A stretch of DNA of 20,399 nucleotides, from the NCBI GenBank assembly GCA_964454445.1, contig CAYVTD010000047.1:1-20399 (forward strand). Reading direction: 5' to 3'. Source of the DNA: CAYVTD01 sp964454445 (GTDB lineage Bacteria; Bacteroidota; Ignavibacteria; Kapaibacteriales; UBA2268). Made by a program: the position numbers and the translations under genes. A model generated the notes under the pieces. The model did no database searches. It was not told the origin of the DNA and saw nothing but the letters and a program-made list of their open reading frames with translations. Of the stretch, positions 1-7,777 are shown piece after piece; position 1 is the first letter of the stretch; each line of letters begins with the position of its first letter.

Positions 1-2
1 TA

Positions 3-1256
3 ATGTTTATTAACCAGGGTGTTGTTATGCCTATAACATCAATATTTTCTGCCACACACTGCCACGGCGAAATCATTGCTCAATTGCTATCCGAAAAACT
101 TGGATATAACTATTTATCCGATGAATTAATAGAATCAGCTGCTACAAAAAGCAAGATTTCCCGCGATAAACTGCAAATTGCCCTTTACGGCAGTAGTTCT
201 CATTTCTCAATGAGCGAAATCGAACGACGATTGCTTATCTCTTTTTTTAAAAAAGAACTTCTTACGCAGCTTCAAGCCGACGATATTGTCTATCTCGGCT
301 ATGGCACTCATTTGCTCGCCCCTGAAATTACGCATGTTTTAAAGGTCTGTCTCCTTGGTTCTTTCATATATCGAGTTAAAAATCTGCGTAAAGGTAATGA
401 TATTAGCGAAAAAGATGCTAAAAACATTCTTAGACACGATGACAGGATACTTTACAATTGGACACAATATCTGTTTAATCTCAATCCACCTGATAAATCG
501 CTTTACGATATCGTACTGCCAATGAATAAATTCGAGATTAACGAAGCCATCGATTTGATTTATTCACATTCCACAAGAGATATATTAACACCAACTCCAG
601 AATCCATACAAACTTTCAAAGATGAATTACTTGCAGTCGATATTCAAATAATGCTACTCGAGAAAAAACACGATGTAGATGTCAAGGTCAAAGATGGCAA
701 AGCACACATCTATATTAAGAAATTTGTGCTGTTTATGGAAAAATATAAACACGAATTAATAGCTCTTGCAGAAAAAATTCAAGGTGTACAAAGCGTGAAG
801 GTAGGCATTAGTAAACAATATAAACCACCCTCGATAGCCACACCGCTCGATTTAGACATACCACAAAAGATTTTACTTGTCGATGACGAAGTAGAATTCG
901 TACAAACCTTGTCCGAACGGCTTAAATCTCGCAACATAAACAGTTCCATTGCTTACAACGGTGAGGAAGCACTCGAAAAGTTCGAAAAAGATCCACCTGA
1001 AGTTATGATTCTCGATTTGAAAATGCCTGGTATCAACGGTCTTGAAGTGCTAAAGCGAGTAAAGCAAACACATCATAACACAGAAGTTGTAATCCTGACT
1101 GGACATGGCTCAAGTCAAGAAAAGCAAGCAGCTTTCGAATTGGGTTGCTTTGCCTATCTCGAGAAACCTGTCGATATAAACGTATTGTCTGAAACTATGC
1201 GCAAAGCTTATGAGCAGGTAAATAAAAGAAAAAAATCTTCTAATGAAAAAGAATGA
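3..1256 (+). CDS. Cytidylate-kinase-like / BON-like / response-regulator receiver fusion protein
   Basis: This 417-residue protein appears to have three parts. Residues 10-190 resemble the cytidylate-kinase-like family: the N-terminal strand, the helix ending near LGYNYLSDELI, the RHDDR motif near 144-148 and a YDIV strand near 168-171 fit it. The P-loop, however, reads SATHCHGEI instead of a glycine-rich loop with Lys, so catalysis is doubtful. Residues 205-270 look like a BON-type fold ending in GVQSVKVGI. Residues 288-405 are a complete receiver with acidic pair D294/D295, phosphoacceptor D338, T366 and K388. No DNA-binding domain follows. The ATG at 3 overlaps a TAA at 1-3, which would suit coupling to an upstream gene. 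An in-frame ATG at 27 is preceded by AGGG at suitable spacing and may be the true start. The stop overlaps the next start (ATGA), so the two genes are co-translated. Family assignment of the receiver is firm; that of the first two parts is inferred. Confidence 0.8.
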   Translation: MFINQGVVMPITSIFSATHCHGEIIAQLLSEKLGYNYLSDELIESAATKSKISRDKLQIALYGSSSHFSMSEIERRLLISFFKKELLTQLQADDIVYLGYGTHLLAPEITHVLKVCLLGSFIYRVKNLRKGNDISEKDAKNILRHDDRILYNWTQYLFNLNPPDKSLYDIVLPMNKFEINEAIDLIYSHSTRDILTPTPESIQTFKDELLAVDIQIMLLEKKHDVDVKVKDGKAHIYIKKFVLFMEKYKHELIALAEKIQGVQSVKVGISKQYKPPSIATPLDLDIPQKILLVDDEVEFVQTLSERLKSRNINSSIAYNGEEALEKFEKDPPEVMILDLKMPGINGLEVLKRVKQTHHNTEVVILTGHGSSQEKQAAFELGCFAYLEKPVDINVLSETMRKAYEQVNKRKKSSNEKE

Positions 1257-2971
1257 AAATTAACCGCAAAGAGCTTGAAGAATTAAAAGAAAGCGAGCAT
1301 TTCGAGTTCATACAGAACAACGGAACACGATACTCTAATCTTTTTAAAATTATTGTCGTTGTTACTATTCTTGTTGCCGTGGCTCCTCTAATTGTTATGG
1401 CTCTGGTTTATATTTATCAATATCAAAAAGCATTCAAACAAGATATACTTTATCCCCTCAACAGTCAAACAACAAATATTGCAAGCACTCTAAATTCTTT
1501 TATTGAGGAGCGCTACGCTGCATTAAAATTTATTTCAAAAGAAAAACCCTTTGACGAAATGTCGAAAAAAGAGAATCTTTCATCAGTTCTTAGGCATTTA
1601 AAAGAATCCTTTAATGGCTATATTGACCTCGGCGTAATCGATTCAAAAGGAAATCAGATTTCTTATGTCGGTCCTTATAATCTCGAAGGAAAAAGCTACA
1701 GCGAGCAAATGTGGTTCAACGAAACAGTTATCAAAGGTGATTATATCAGCGATGTGTTTATGGGCTATCGTGGTCTTCCCCACTTCACTTTAGCTGTTGT
1801 CAAAGAGCTTGGCAACAACGATTTTTATATCTTAAGGGCAACAATAAGTAGCGATAAACTATATAGCTTGATTTCTTACCAAAAAATTCTCTCTGCCAAC
1901 GATGTGTTCCTGATAAATAAAAGCGGGATACTGCAAACCCCATCCAAATTCAATGGTGAGATTCTAACCCAATGGTCGATGCCTGTGCCTTCCTACACTT
2001 CCGATACGGAAATTATTGAAACAAACCATAATAATAAAAGTTTTTTCCTTGCTTATACCTACATCCAAAACTCTTCTTTTATTCTTATCGAAATGATCGA
2101 ATCGGAATCTGTTATGTCAAATTGGCGTTCGACAAGAAACAACCTTATTATCTTTCTTAGCTTGAGCACAGTGCTCATAGTAATTGTCATTTTCTGGGGA
2201 TCATACCGTATGGTAAATTATATCAGGGAATATGAATTTAAAATGATTAAGTTTCTTCGTGAGGTTAGTTACACCAACAAATTGGCAACTATTGGCAGAC
2301 TTGCCGCCGGTGTTTCCCACGAAATCAACAACCCTTTAGCCATTATAAACGAAAATGCTGGCATCATTAAAGATATTTTGCAAATATCAAAAAACTTCGA
2401 TGAAAAAGAAAAAATTATAAGATACACAACATCTATTGTAAATGCTGTCGAACGTTGCAGCCGCATTACACACCGCTTGCTCGGATTTGCCAAGCGTATG
2501 GATACACAAATAGACACTATCAACGTCAAGGATCTTATAAACGAGGTAATCAGCTTTATCGATAAAGAACTCCAACATCGAAGCATCTCAATAAACATCG
2601 ATTCATACAGCGAATCGCCTATCATCAAAAGTGACAAAGGACAAATACAACAGGTACTGCTTAATCTGTTAAACAACGCATTAGATGCAGTAAACGACGG
2701 TGGAAGTATTGAGATAAAAATATCAAAAAAAGAAGGAAAAATGAAAATTGCCTGCAAGGACAATGGTATTGGCATTAGTAAAGAAGAGATTCAAAAGATT
2801 TTCGATCCTTTCTATTCCTCTAAAAGAGAAAAAGGCACCGGCCTCGGTTTGTTTATTACTTATGGTATAGTTCAGAAATTAGGCGGCAACATCGAAGTAG
2901 AAAGCCTACCGGGCGTCGGTTCGGTTTTCACTGTAATTCTTCCTGTGGAAAATCATAAAATAAAAGAATAA
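1253..2971 (+). CDS. Membrane sensor histidine kinase with Cache-like extracytoplasmic domain
   Basis: This 572-residue kinase should sense a ligand outside the cytoplasmic membrane and phosphorylate itself on histidine. Membrane helices lie at about 31-55 and 298-318. The roughly 240 residues between them resemble a double-Cache sensor, with segments such as VIDSKGNQISYVGP and KGDYISDVFMGYRG. No clear HAMP domain follows the second helix. The DHp helix carries HEINNPL with H356. The ATPase domain has the N box with NN at 474-475, G1 box DNGIGIS from D503, the F box FDPFYSS, and G2 box GTGLGLF at 528-534, so it looks catalytically complete. It starts inside the stop codon of the preceding receiver fusion (ATGA) and ends 3 bases before the next receiver gene, so its partners are probably these neighbours. 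It is the only kinase in the cluster with all its motifs. The ligand is unknown; the adjacent SulP gene suggests an anion or small organic acid (inference). Confidence 0.93.
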   Translation: MKINRKELEELKESEHFEFIQNNGTRYSNLFKIIVVVTILVAVAPLIVMALVYIYQYQKAFKQDILYPLNSQTTNIASTLNSFIEERYAALKFISKEKPFDEMSKKENLSSVLRHLKESFNGYIDLGVIDSKGNQISYVGPYNLEGKSYSEQMWFNETVIKGDYISDVFMGYRGLPHFTLAVVKELGNNDFYILRATISSDKLYSLISYQKILSANDVFLINKSGILQTPSKFNGEILTQWSMPVPSYTSDTEIIETNHNNKSFFLAYTYIQNSSFILIEMIESESVMSNWRSTRNNLIIFLSLSTVLIVIVIFWGSYRMVNYIREYEFKMIKFLREVSYTNKLATIGRLAAGVSHEINNPLAIINENAGIIKDILQISKNFDEKEKIIRYTTSIVNAVERCSRITHRLLGFAKRMDTQIDTINVKDLINEVISFIDKELQHRSISINIDSYSESPIIKSDKGQIQQVLLNLLNNALDAVNDGGSIEIKISKKEGKMKIACKDNGIGISKEEIQKIFDPFYSSKREKGTGLGLFITYGIVQKLGGNIEVESLPGVGSVFTVILPVENHKIKE

Positions 2972-2974
2972 ATT

Positions 2975-3352
2975 ATGGAAAAAAAAATAAGAATCCTTAT
3001 TATTGATGACGAACCAGAGCTTGTGTTCCCATTGGCAGACCGCCTTGAGATGCGCGGTTTTGATGTCTCGGCTAGCGATAATTGGGCTGAAGCACTCAAG
3101 TTCTTTGACAACAAGCGCTTCGATATTGCCTTACTCGATGTTAAACTACCCGGTATCAGCGGTATTGAACTTATGAAACTAGTTTTCCAATTGCAACCCG
3201 GTATCAAAGTAATTTTTATGTCCGGGCATGGTACAGATGATGAGTTCGTAAATTGCAAGAAAGGCGGCGCCTGCGATCTACTTATTAAACCTATTGATAT
3301 TAATAAGCTTATAGAAAAGATTAATTATATTATAGAATTTTGCCAAAAATAA
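2975..3352 (+). CDS. Single-domain response regulator (receiver only)
   Basis: This 125-residue protein is a lone receiver domain with nothing after its last helix. The acidic pocket is D11/D12, the phosphoacceptor is D55 in LLDVKLPG, and the switch residues are S83 (in MSGHG) and K105 (in IKPID), so phosphorylation should be possible. It lies 3 bases downstream of the complete histidine kinase, which makes it the likeliest direct phosphoacceptor of that kinase (inference). With no output domain it would act like CheY or Spo0F, by binding another protein or by passing phosphate on to the DHp protein that follows. It shares the LPGI.GIE and KP(V/I)DI pattern with the other two receivers of the cluster, which suggests they arose by duplication. 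No clear Shine-Dalgarno sequence precedes the start, so translation may be coupled to the kinase. Confidence 0.93.
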   Translation: MEKKIRILIIDDEPELVFPLADRLEMRGFDVSASDNWAEALKFFDNKRFDIALLDVKLPGISGIELMKLVFQLQPGIKVIFMSGHGTDDEFVNCKKGGACDLLIKPIDINKLIEKINYIIEFCQK

Positions 3353-3380
3353 GTTTTTTACCAAATACTTATAAGAAGAA

Positions 3381-4040
3381 ATGGATACATTCTACAAAAG
3401 CGATTTTGCTGGCAGGCTCGCCTTTATGGGTAAGATTACTTCTAATGTTACACACGAACTTAATAATGTTTTTTCGATTATCAATGAATATACCGGAATG
3501 ATCGAGGATAAGATCTATGCTGCTATGAATGGCTCTGACTTCGATGTAGAAAAAGTTCTTTATTATAAGGAAAAAATTCAAAACCAAATAGAACGTGGCA
3601 AAGAACTCAACAAACGCCTCAATTACTTCTCCCATTCTGCCGATAACACAATAATTAATTTCGAACTTAATGAAGCACTGACAACGCTTGCCCTGCTTTT
3701 AAAACGATTTGTTCTGATGAAAGAAATGAATCTACTTTTTGTCCCATACCAAAAAGAAATCCGTCTTTCAGCAAACCTTTTTGTAACAGAACATCGTTTC
3801 TTTATTATCATTTTCTGCTTGCTGGATTTTCTCGATAAAAATGCAGAAATTGTGATTTCTATTCAAAAGAATGACAACGATCAATATCAAATAGCTATTA
3901 ATAATGAGAGTTTTTCAAATGAGTTGCTAGATGAACTTAAGTCCATAATAAATGACAGAGTTAATAATTATAATGATTACATAGAAATAAAACTTAAAGA
4001 TAATAAATTTGAAATTTTATTAGATTTAGCATATAATTAA
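3381..4040 (+). CDS. DHp-domain protein with degenerate ATPase domain (possible phosphotransfer protein or pseudokinase)
   Basis: This 219-residue protein begins with a histidine kinase DHp segment: H25 lies in THELNN, in the same setting as HEINNPL of the complete kinase upstream. A second long helix runs from about 55 to 85. The remaining half, about 95-215, has the length and strand/helix rhythm of an ATPase domain, but its motifs are gone. The N-box position reads FFIIIFCLLDFLDKN, and there is no DxGxG or GxGLGL motif. It has no membrane segment. I infer that it cannot bind ATP in the usual way and may instead shuttle phosphate through H25, as Spo0B or ChpT do, or act as an inhibitor by dimerising. 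It sits between two lone receivers, which fits a relay receiver-DHp-receiver. The reading frame is intact, so it looks like a retained protein and not a decaying pseudogene. Confidence 0.8.
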   Translation: MDTFYKSDFAGRLAFMGKITSNVTHELNNVFSIINEYTGMIEDKIYAAMNGSDFDVEKVLYYKEKIQNQIERGKELNKRLNYFSHSADNTIINFELNEALTTLALLLKRFVLMKEMNLLFVPYQKEIRLSANLFVTEHRFFIIIFCLLDFLDKNAEIVISIQKNDNDQYQIAINNESFSNELLDELKSIINDRVNNYNDYIEIKLKDNKFEILLDLAYN

Positions 4041-4057
4041 GTATATTTTTTTACAGA

Positions 4058-4062
4058 AAGGA
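4058..4062 (+). promoter_or_regulatory. Ribosome binding site of the third receiver gene
   Basis: AAGGA lies 8 bases before the ATG at 4071. It is one of the few clear Shine-Dalgarno sequences in this cluster and suggests independent and probably stronger translation of the last receiver compared with the genes before it, which have weak or no such site. Confidence 0.6.
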
Positions 4063-4070
4063 ACAGCGAA

Positions 4071-4502
4071 ATGGACAAAGGTAAAGTATTATTAGTTGAT
4101 GACGAGCATGAGTTTACCGAAGTGCTTGGCGAACGCCTCGGTGACCGGGGCTTTAATGTAGATTCTGCTGATAATGGCATAGAAGCAATTAATAAAATTA
4201 ATACCTCGAATTATGATTGTATTTTTCTCGACCTTGCCATGCCGGGAATTGACGGCATAGAAACCTTAAGACAAATAATGCACAAAAATCCAGATATGCA
4301 AGTCTTTCTGCTCACTGGACAAGCAACCTTGCAAAAAGGCATAGAAGCCATTAAATATGGTGCGAAAGATGTGCTGGAAAAACCAGTCGATATAAAAATG
4401 CTTGTCAAAAGAATTGTCGCCGCTCAGGCAGAAAGGATGGTTATTATGCAAAGCAATATAGAAAACAAGATTCAAGATATTTTAAAAGAAAAAGGGTGGT
4501 AA
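4071..4502 (+). CDS. Single-domain response regulator with short C-terminal helix
   Basis: This 143-residue protein is a receiver with acidic residues D10/D11, phosphoacceptor D54 in FLDLAMPG, T82 in LLTGQ and K104 in LEKPVDI, so it appears active. After the receiver, about 30 residues form a charged helix (AERMVIMQSNIENKIQDI) that could mediate dimerisation or binding of a target. There is no DNA-binding or enzymatic output domain. It is the last signalling gene before the SulP transporter gene, 36 bases downstream. By position it could be the terminal output of the relay, acting on the transporter or another protein partner; that is inference. Its sequence resembles the receiver at the C-terminus of the first gene, including the EKPVDI block, in keeping with paralogy. 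Confidence 0.93.
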   Translation: MDKGKVLLVDDEHEFTEVLGERLGDRGFNVDSADNGIEAINKINTSNYDCIFLDLAMPGIDGIETLRQIMHKNPDMQVFLLTGQATLQKGIEAIKYGAKDVLEKPVDIKMLVKRIVAAQAERMVIMQSNIENKIQDILKEKGW

Positions 4503-4538
4503 TGGTTTAAGTTCTTCATTTTAACAATTCATTGTGCT

Positions 4539-6734
4539 ATGGCTAAAAATAACAATAAAAATGAAACTGCTCTGATGCGTTTAATAATTTCAATTTTTCC
4601 CTTTGTAAGATGGTTTAAAAACTATTCATTCGAATACTTCAAAGCAGATTTAATCGCCGGGATAACTGTTGCACTTGTATTAATACCGCAATCAATGGCT
4701 TATGCCCAATTAGCAAATCTGCCTGCTTATTATGGCTTGTATGCCGCTTTTTTGCCTCCGATTGTTGCCTCGCTGTTCGGGTCGAGCCGTCAGCTTGCAA
4801 CCGGTCCAGTTGCTATTGTTTCGCTAATGACAGCTACAGCTCTCGAGCCACTTGCCACGGCTGGCAGTGAATCATTCATAGCCTATGCTGTTTTACTTGC
4901 TCTCATTGTCGGTCTGTTCCAATTGCTATTAGGAGTATTGCGGCTTGGTTTGATTGTAAACTTTCTTTCGCATCCAGTAGTAAATGGCTTTACTAATGCG
5001 GCAGCACTTATCATCGCATCATCTCAATTTTCAAAGCTATTCGGCGTTACAGTCGAAGCTGCCGAACGTACTTATATCACCGTTTATCGCATTATCGTCG
5101 AAGCTCTGAGTGAAACCTACTTGCCTTCTCTTGTGCTTGCGGCTCTGGCTTTTGCAATAATGTATATAATAAAAAGGTACAAGCCCCACCTCCCTTATGT
5201 TCTCATTGCAGTTGTAGTAACAACTATAATATCTTGGGGAATTGGTTTTGAAAAAAAGATTTCAACTACAATTAATAATCTCCATTGTCCTGCCACAGTC
5301 AAGGAGCTAGCGAACTACAACAATCTTTTCGATCGTCTGGATTCATTGAGCCAAGTGCGAGTTGTTTTAAACAAATCCATTTCCGACATTTCTGAAAAGA
5401 ATCCTGAAAACGCCACTGAAGAGCAACTAAAATTAGAAAGCAAAATAAAGTTGATTAATCTTCATATAGCCGAAATTAAAGAAAATCTATCACATCAAAA
5501 GAATGATATTGCACATATTAAGTTTAAATTGTTGAAACAAAAAGATAAATCAAATGTTTTCTACTCCAGAAAATCGGAAAATAGCAATTTAGCTTATGAA
5601 GATGGCTACTGGAGAATAAAGACTAAGTTTGCAAAGTTTGACCTCAATAAAATCACATTTTCCAGTGGTGGCGAAGTCGTTGGCAACATACCAGGCGGGC
5701 TCCCTGGATTCAATATACCCAAGATTGAAATTAATGCCGTTTTGCAACTCATTCCAATGGCACTAATAATCACTCTGCTAGGTTTTATGGAGGCAATTTC
5801 TATAGCCAAGGCAATGGCAGCAAAAACCAAGCAACAGCTACAACCTAATCAAGAACTAATCGGTCAAGGTCTTTCAAACATTATCGGTAGCTTGTTTAGC
5901 AGCTATCCAGTTTCAGGATCATTCTCCCGTTCTGCTGTTAATATCCAATCTGGTGCGATAACCGGTTTTTCAAGTGCATTCACTGCGTTTGTCGTGCTTT
6001 TAACACTTTTATTTTTAACTCCCTTACTCTATTACTTGCCTCAATCCGTTTTAGCATCAATCATCATACTTGCCGTGATTGGCTTGCTCAATGTGAAAGG
6101 ATTTATCCACGCTTGGAAGGCACAGAAATACGACGGCATCATTAGCATAACAACTTTTGTTTTAACACTATATTTTGCTCCCGAGCTTGATGTCGGCATA
6201 ATGATTGGCGTGGGATTGTCGCTTATCTGGTTCCTTGTTCGCAGCACGAAACCTGAGATTGCAATGCTATCCAAGCATCCTGACGGCACCTTCCGTAACC
6301 GCGAAAGGTTCAACTTGAGGCAATGCAAATATATAGCAGTCATTCGCTACAATGGTAGTTTATTTTTTGCAAACGAGAGCTATCTCGACAAAGTTATTGT
6401 TGATATAATGGATAATATGAAAGAATTGAAACATATCATTATTGTTGGCAATGGTATCAATGAACTTGATGCCTCAGGCGAAAACCTGCTTTCTGACCTT
6501 ATTGATAGAATTCGAAATACAGGAATCGGTTTTTCAATGACAGGCTTGAACGACCATGTCCTCGATACTATGAGAAGAACTTTCCTATATGACAAAATCG
6601 GCGAAGAAAACTTATATAGAAATCTTACAAGAGCCATCAATGCTGTTCATCCAATAATCCACAGTGAATACGACGACGAGCCATGTCCATTGTATCAGGT
6701 GGTTTTTGAAGACGATATTGATGCTGTCAGCTAG
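4539..6734 (+). CDS. SulP family inorganic anion transporter with STAS domain and large inserted coiled-coil segment
   Basis: This 731-residue protein belongs to the SulP/SLC26 family, which moves sulfate, bicarbonate or dicarboxylates across the cytoplasmic membrane. The N-terminal signature (DLIAGITVALVLIPQSMAYA, then LPAYYGLYAAFLP) and many hydrophobic helices are clear. A cytoplasmic STAS domain spans about 597-708, with LFFANESYL and the D644 segment ELDASGENLL. Usual members have about 550-600 residues. The excess is a hydrophilic insertion at about 238-378, just before the conserved strand GNIPGGLPGF, and part of it (265-335) is rich in heptad-like Leu/Ile and charged residues. From the 14-helix family topology this loop joins the two halves of the core and would face the periplasm (inference). 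The gene follows five signalling genes on the same strand with a short gap, so it is probably their co-expressed target or reporter. The substrate cannot be told from sequence. No clear Shine-Dalgarno sequence is present. Confidence 0.93.
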   Translation: MAKNNNKNETALMRLIISIFPFVRWFKNYSFEYFKADLIAGITVALVLIPQSMAYAQLANLPAYYGLYAAFLPPIVASLFGSSRQLATGPVAIVSLMTATALEPLATAGSESFIAYAVLLALIVGLFQLLLGVLRLGLIVNFLSHPVVNGFTNAAALIIASSQFSKLFGVTVEAAERTYITVYRIIVEALSETYLPSLVLAALAFAIMYIIKRYKPHLPYVLIAVVVTTIISWGIGFEKKISTTINNLHCPATVKELANYNNLFDRLDSLSQVRVVLNKSISDISEKNPENATEEQLKLESKIKLINLHIAEIKENLSHQKNDIAHIKFKLLKQKDKSNVFYSRKSENSNLAYEDGYWRIKTKFAKFDLNKITFSSGGEVVGNIPGGLPGFNIPKIEINAVLQLIPMALIITLLGFMEAISIAKAMAAKTKQQLQPNQELIGQGLSNIIGSLFSSYPVSGSFSRSAVNIQSGAITGFSSAFTAFVVLLTLLFLTPLLYYLPQSVLASIIILAVIGLLNVKGFIHAWKAQKYDGIISITTFVLTLYFAPELDVGIMIGVGLSLIWFLVRSTKPEIAMLSKHPDGTFRNRERFNLRQCKYIAVIRYNGSLFFANESYLDKVIVDIMDNMKELKHIIIVGNGINELDASGENLLSDLIDRIRNTGIGFSMTGLNDHVLDTMRRTFLYDKIGEENLYRNLTRAINAVHPIIHSEYDDEPCPLYQVVFEDDIDAVS

Positions 6735-6760
6735 TTAATATCAGTTGGAAATCCCCCCTA

Positions 6761-6782
6761 CCCCCCTTATAAATAAGGAGGG
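6761..6782 (+). terminator. Hairpin after the SulP gene, possible terminator
   Basis: CCCCCCTTAT, two bases AA, then ATAAGGAGGG form a 10-bp stem with one mismatch, 26 bases after the stop codon of the transporter gene. A T-rich run (CATTTTTAC) follows only about a dozen bases later, so it is not a textbook intrinsic terminator. The C-rich run before it (from 6753) is unlike the AT-rich surroundings. It may instead be a dispersed C-rich repeat; that needs a genome-wide search. Confidence 0.4.
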
Positions 6783-6998
6783 ATAAGAGAAAATCATTTT
6801 TACTATAAGTATTGGATATTTTCTAATTGATAAGGCGTTATATGACAATTAAGTATAAAACCTTCGGAAGGTTATTAACTTTCTAAAAGTTATGTTTCAT
6901 TATACAAAATATTGAACTTTATCCACCTGATTTTAAACAAAATTCAGTATATAACGTCAAGTAAAACATTAAATATTCATTTTTGACTTTATTAATAT
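6783..6998. other. AT-rich intergenic region with two similar 15-base inverted repeats
   Basis: No open frame of note is present. Two adjacent 15-base palindromes stand out: one at 6859-6873 (arms AACCTT and AAGGTT around CGG) and one at 6877-6891 (arms AACTTT and AAAGTT around CTA). They resemble each other in arm length, loop length and ends, and could be a pair of operator half-units or tandem small hairpins. A further 8-bp inverted pair (CGTTATAT at 6836-6843 and ATATAACG at 6949-6956) brackets them. The promoter of the following glycosyltransferase operon must lie here, but I cannot name convincing -35 and -10 boxes. Confidence 0.4.
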
Positions 6999-7019
6999 TT
7001 GATTTTAAATACAAACAGA

Positions 7020-7745
7020 ATGAAAGCAATAGTTGTAATCCCAACCTATAATGAAATCGAGAACATAGAAAAACTAATCCACGAGCTGCACAACGTAAAA
7101 GGCGATTTGAATGTGCTTGTCGTTGACGACAATTCCCCAGATGGCACCGCCTCTGTTGTTGAAAATATGATGCTAAAAGATAATCGAATACACCTGTTGA
7201 AGCGCCCTGGCAAAATGGGTTTGGGAACTGCTTATTGCGACGGTTTTTCGTATGCTTTATCTAATGGTTTCGAAGCTATTATGGAAATGGATGCAGATTT
7301 TTCTCACGACCCAAAGGAAATACCTAACTTTATTAATACTCTTTCCAACAATGACTTAGTTATTGGTTCGCGATATATTTCTGGAGTGAATGTTGTTAAT
7401 TGGCCCCTAAGCAGGTTACTTTTAAGCTATGCTGCCAGTTTATATACCAGAATTATTACAGGTATGCCCATCAAGGATCCCACAGGCGGTTTCAAGTGCT
7501 TTCGTGCTGAAGTGCTTAAGAAAATTGACCTTAAAACAATCTATTCTAATGGTTATAGTTTTCAAATAGAAATGAACTATAGAATATGGAAACAGAAAGC
7601 AAGAATCAAGGAAATCCCAATTATTTTCATCGACAGGCGCAGTGGCATTTCCAAAATGAATAAAAAAATCGTCTGGGAAGCGATTTTTATGGTCTGGAAA
7701 CTGCGTTTTTGCGGCTTTAGAAAAAAACCAAAGATCAGTTCATAA
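7020..7745 (+). CDS. Polyprenol-monophosphate mannose synthase-like GT2 glycosyltransferase
   Basis: This enzyme of 241 residues should transfer a hexose, typically mannose from GDP-mannose, to a polyprenyl phosphate at the inner face of the cytoplasmic membrane, giving a lipid-linked sugar donor. The GT2 fold shows in VVIPTYNE at 5-12, DDNSPDGT at 36-43 and the metal-binding DAD at 91-93. The features GSRY, DPTGGFKCF, GYSFQIE and DRRSGISKM are characteristic of the dolichol-phosphate mannose synthase group. There is no C-terminal membrane domain of the GtrA type, so it is the short soluble or peripheral form. I chose ATG 7020 because MKAIVVIPTYNE is the usual family start; an upstream TTG at 6999 would add seven residues. 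It opens a run of four closely spaced genes. The exact sugar and acceptor are not determined by sequence. Confidence 0.9.
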   Translation: MKAIVVIPTYNEIENIEKLIHELHNVKGDLNVLVVDDNSPDGTASVVENMMLKDNRIHLLKRPGKMGLGTAYCDGFSYALSNGFEAIMEMDADFSHDPKEIPNFINTLSNNDLVIGSRYISGVNVVNWPLSRLLLSYAASLYTRIITGMPIKDPTGGFKCFRAEVLKKIDLKTIYSNGYSFQIEMNYRIWKQKARIKEIPIIFIDRRSGISKMNKKIVWEAIFMVWKLRFCGFRKKPKISS

Positions 7746-7777
7746 TTTATTATATGTGCAACAATTTACAAATAATT

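Noticed and set aside
2269..2775. A 168-codon minus-strand frame inside the histidine kinase gene.
   Set aside because: It lies opposite the conserved DHp and ATPase domains; the hydrophobic translation is only the complement of those codons.
6836..6956. The 8-bp inverted pair CGTTATAT/ATATAACG about 105 bases apart as ends of a small mobile element.
   Set aside because: The match is short and AT-rich, there is no target duplication, and the ends do not extend; chance is sufficient.
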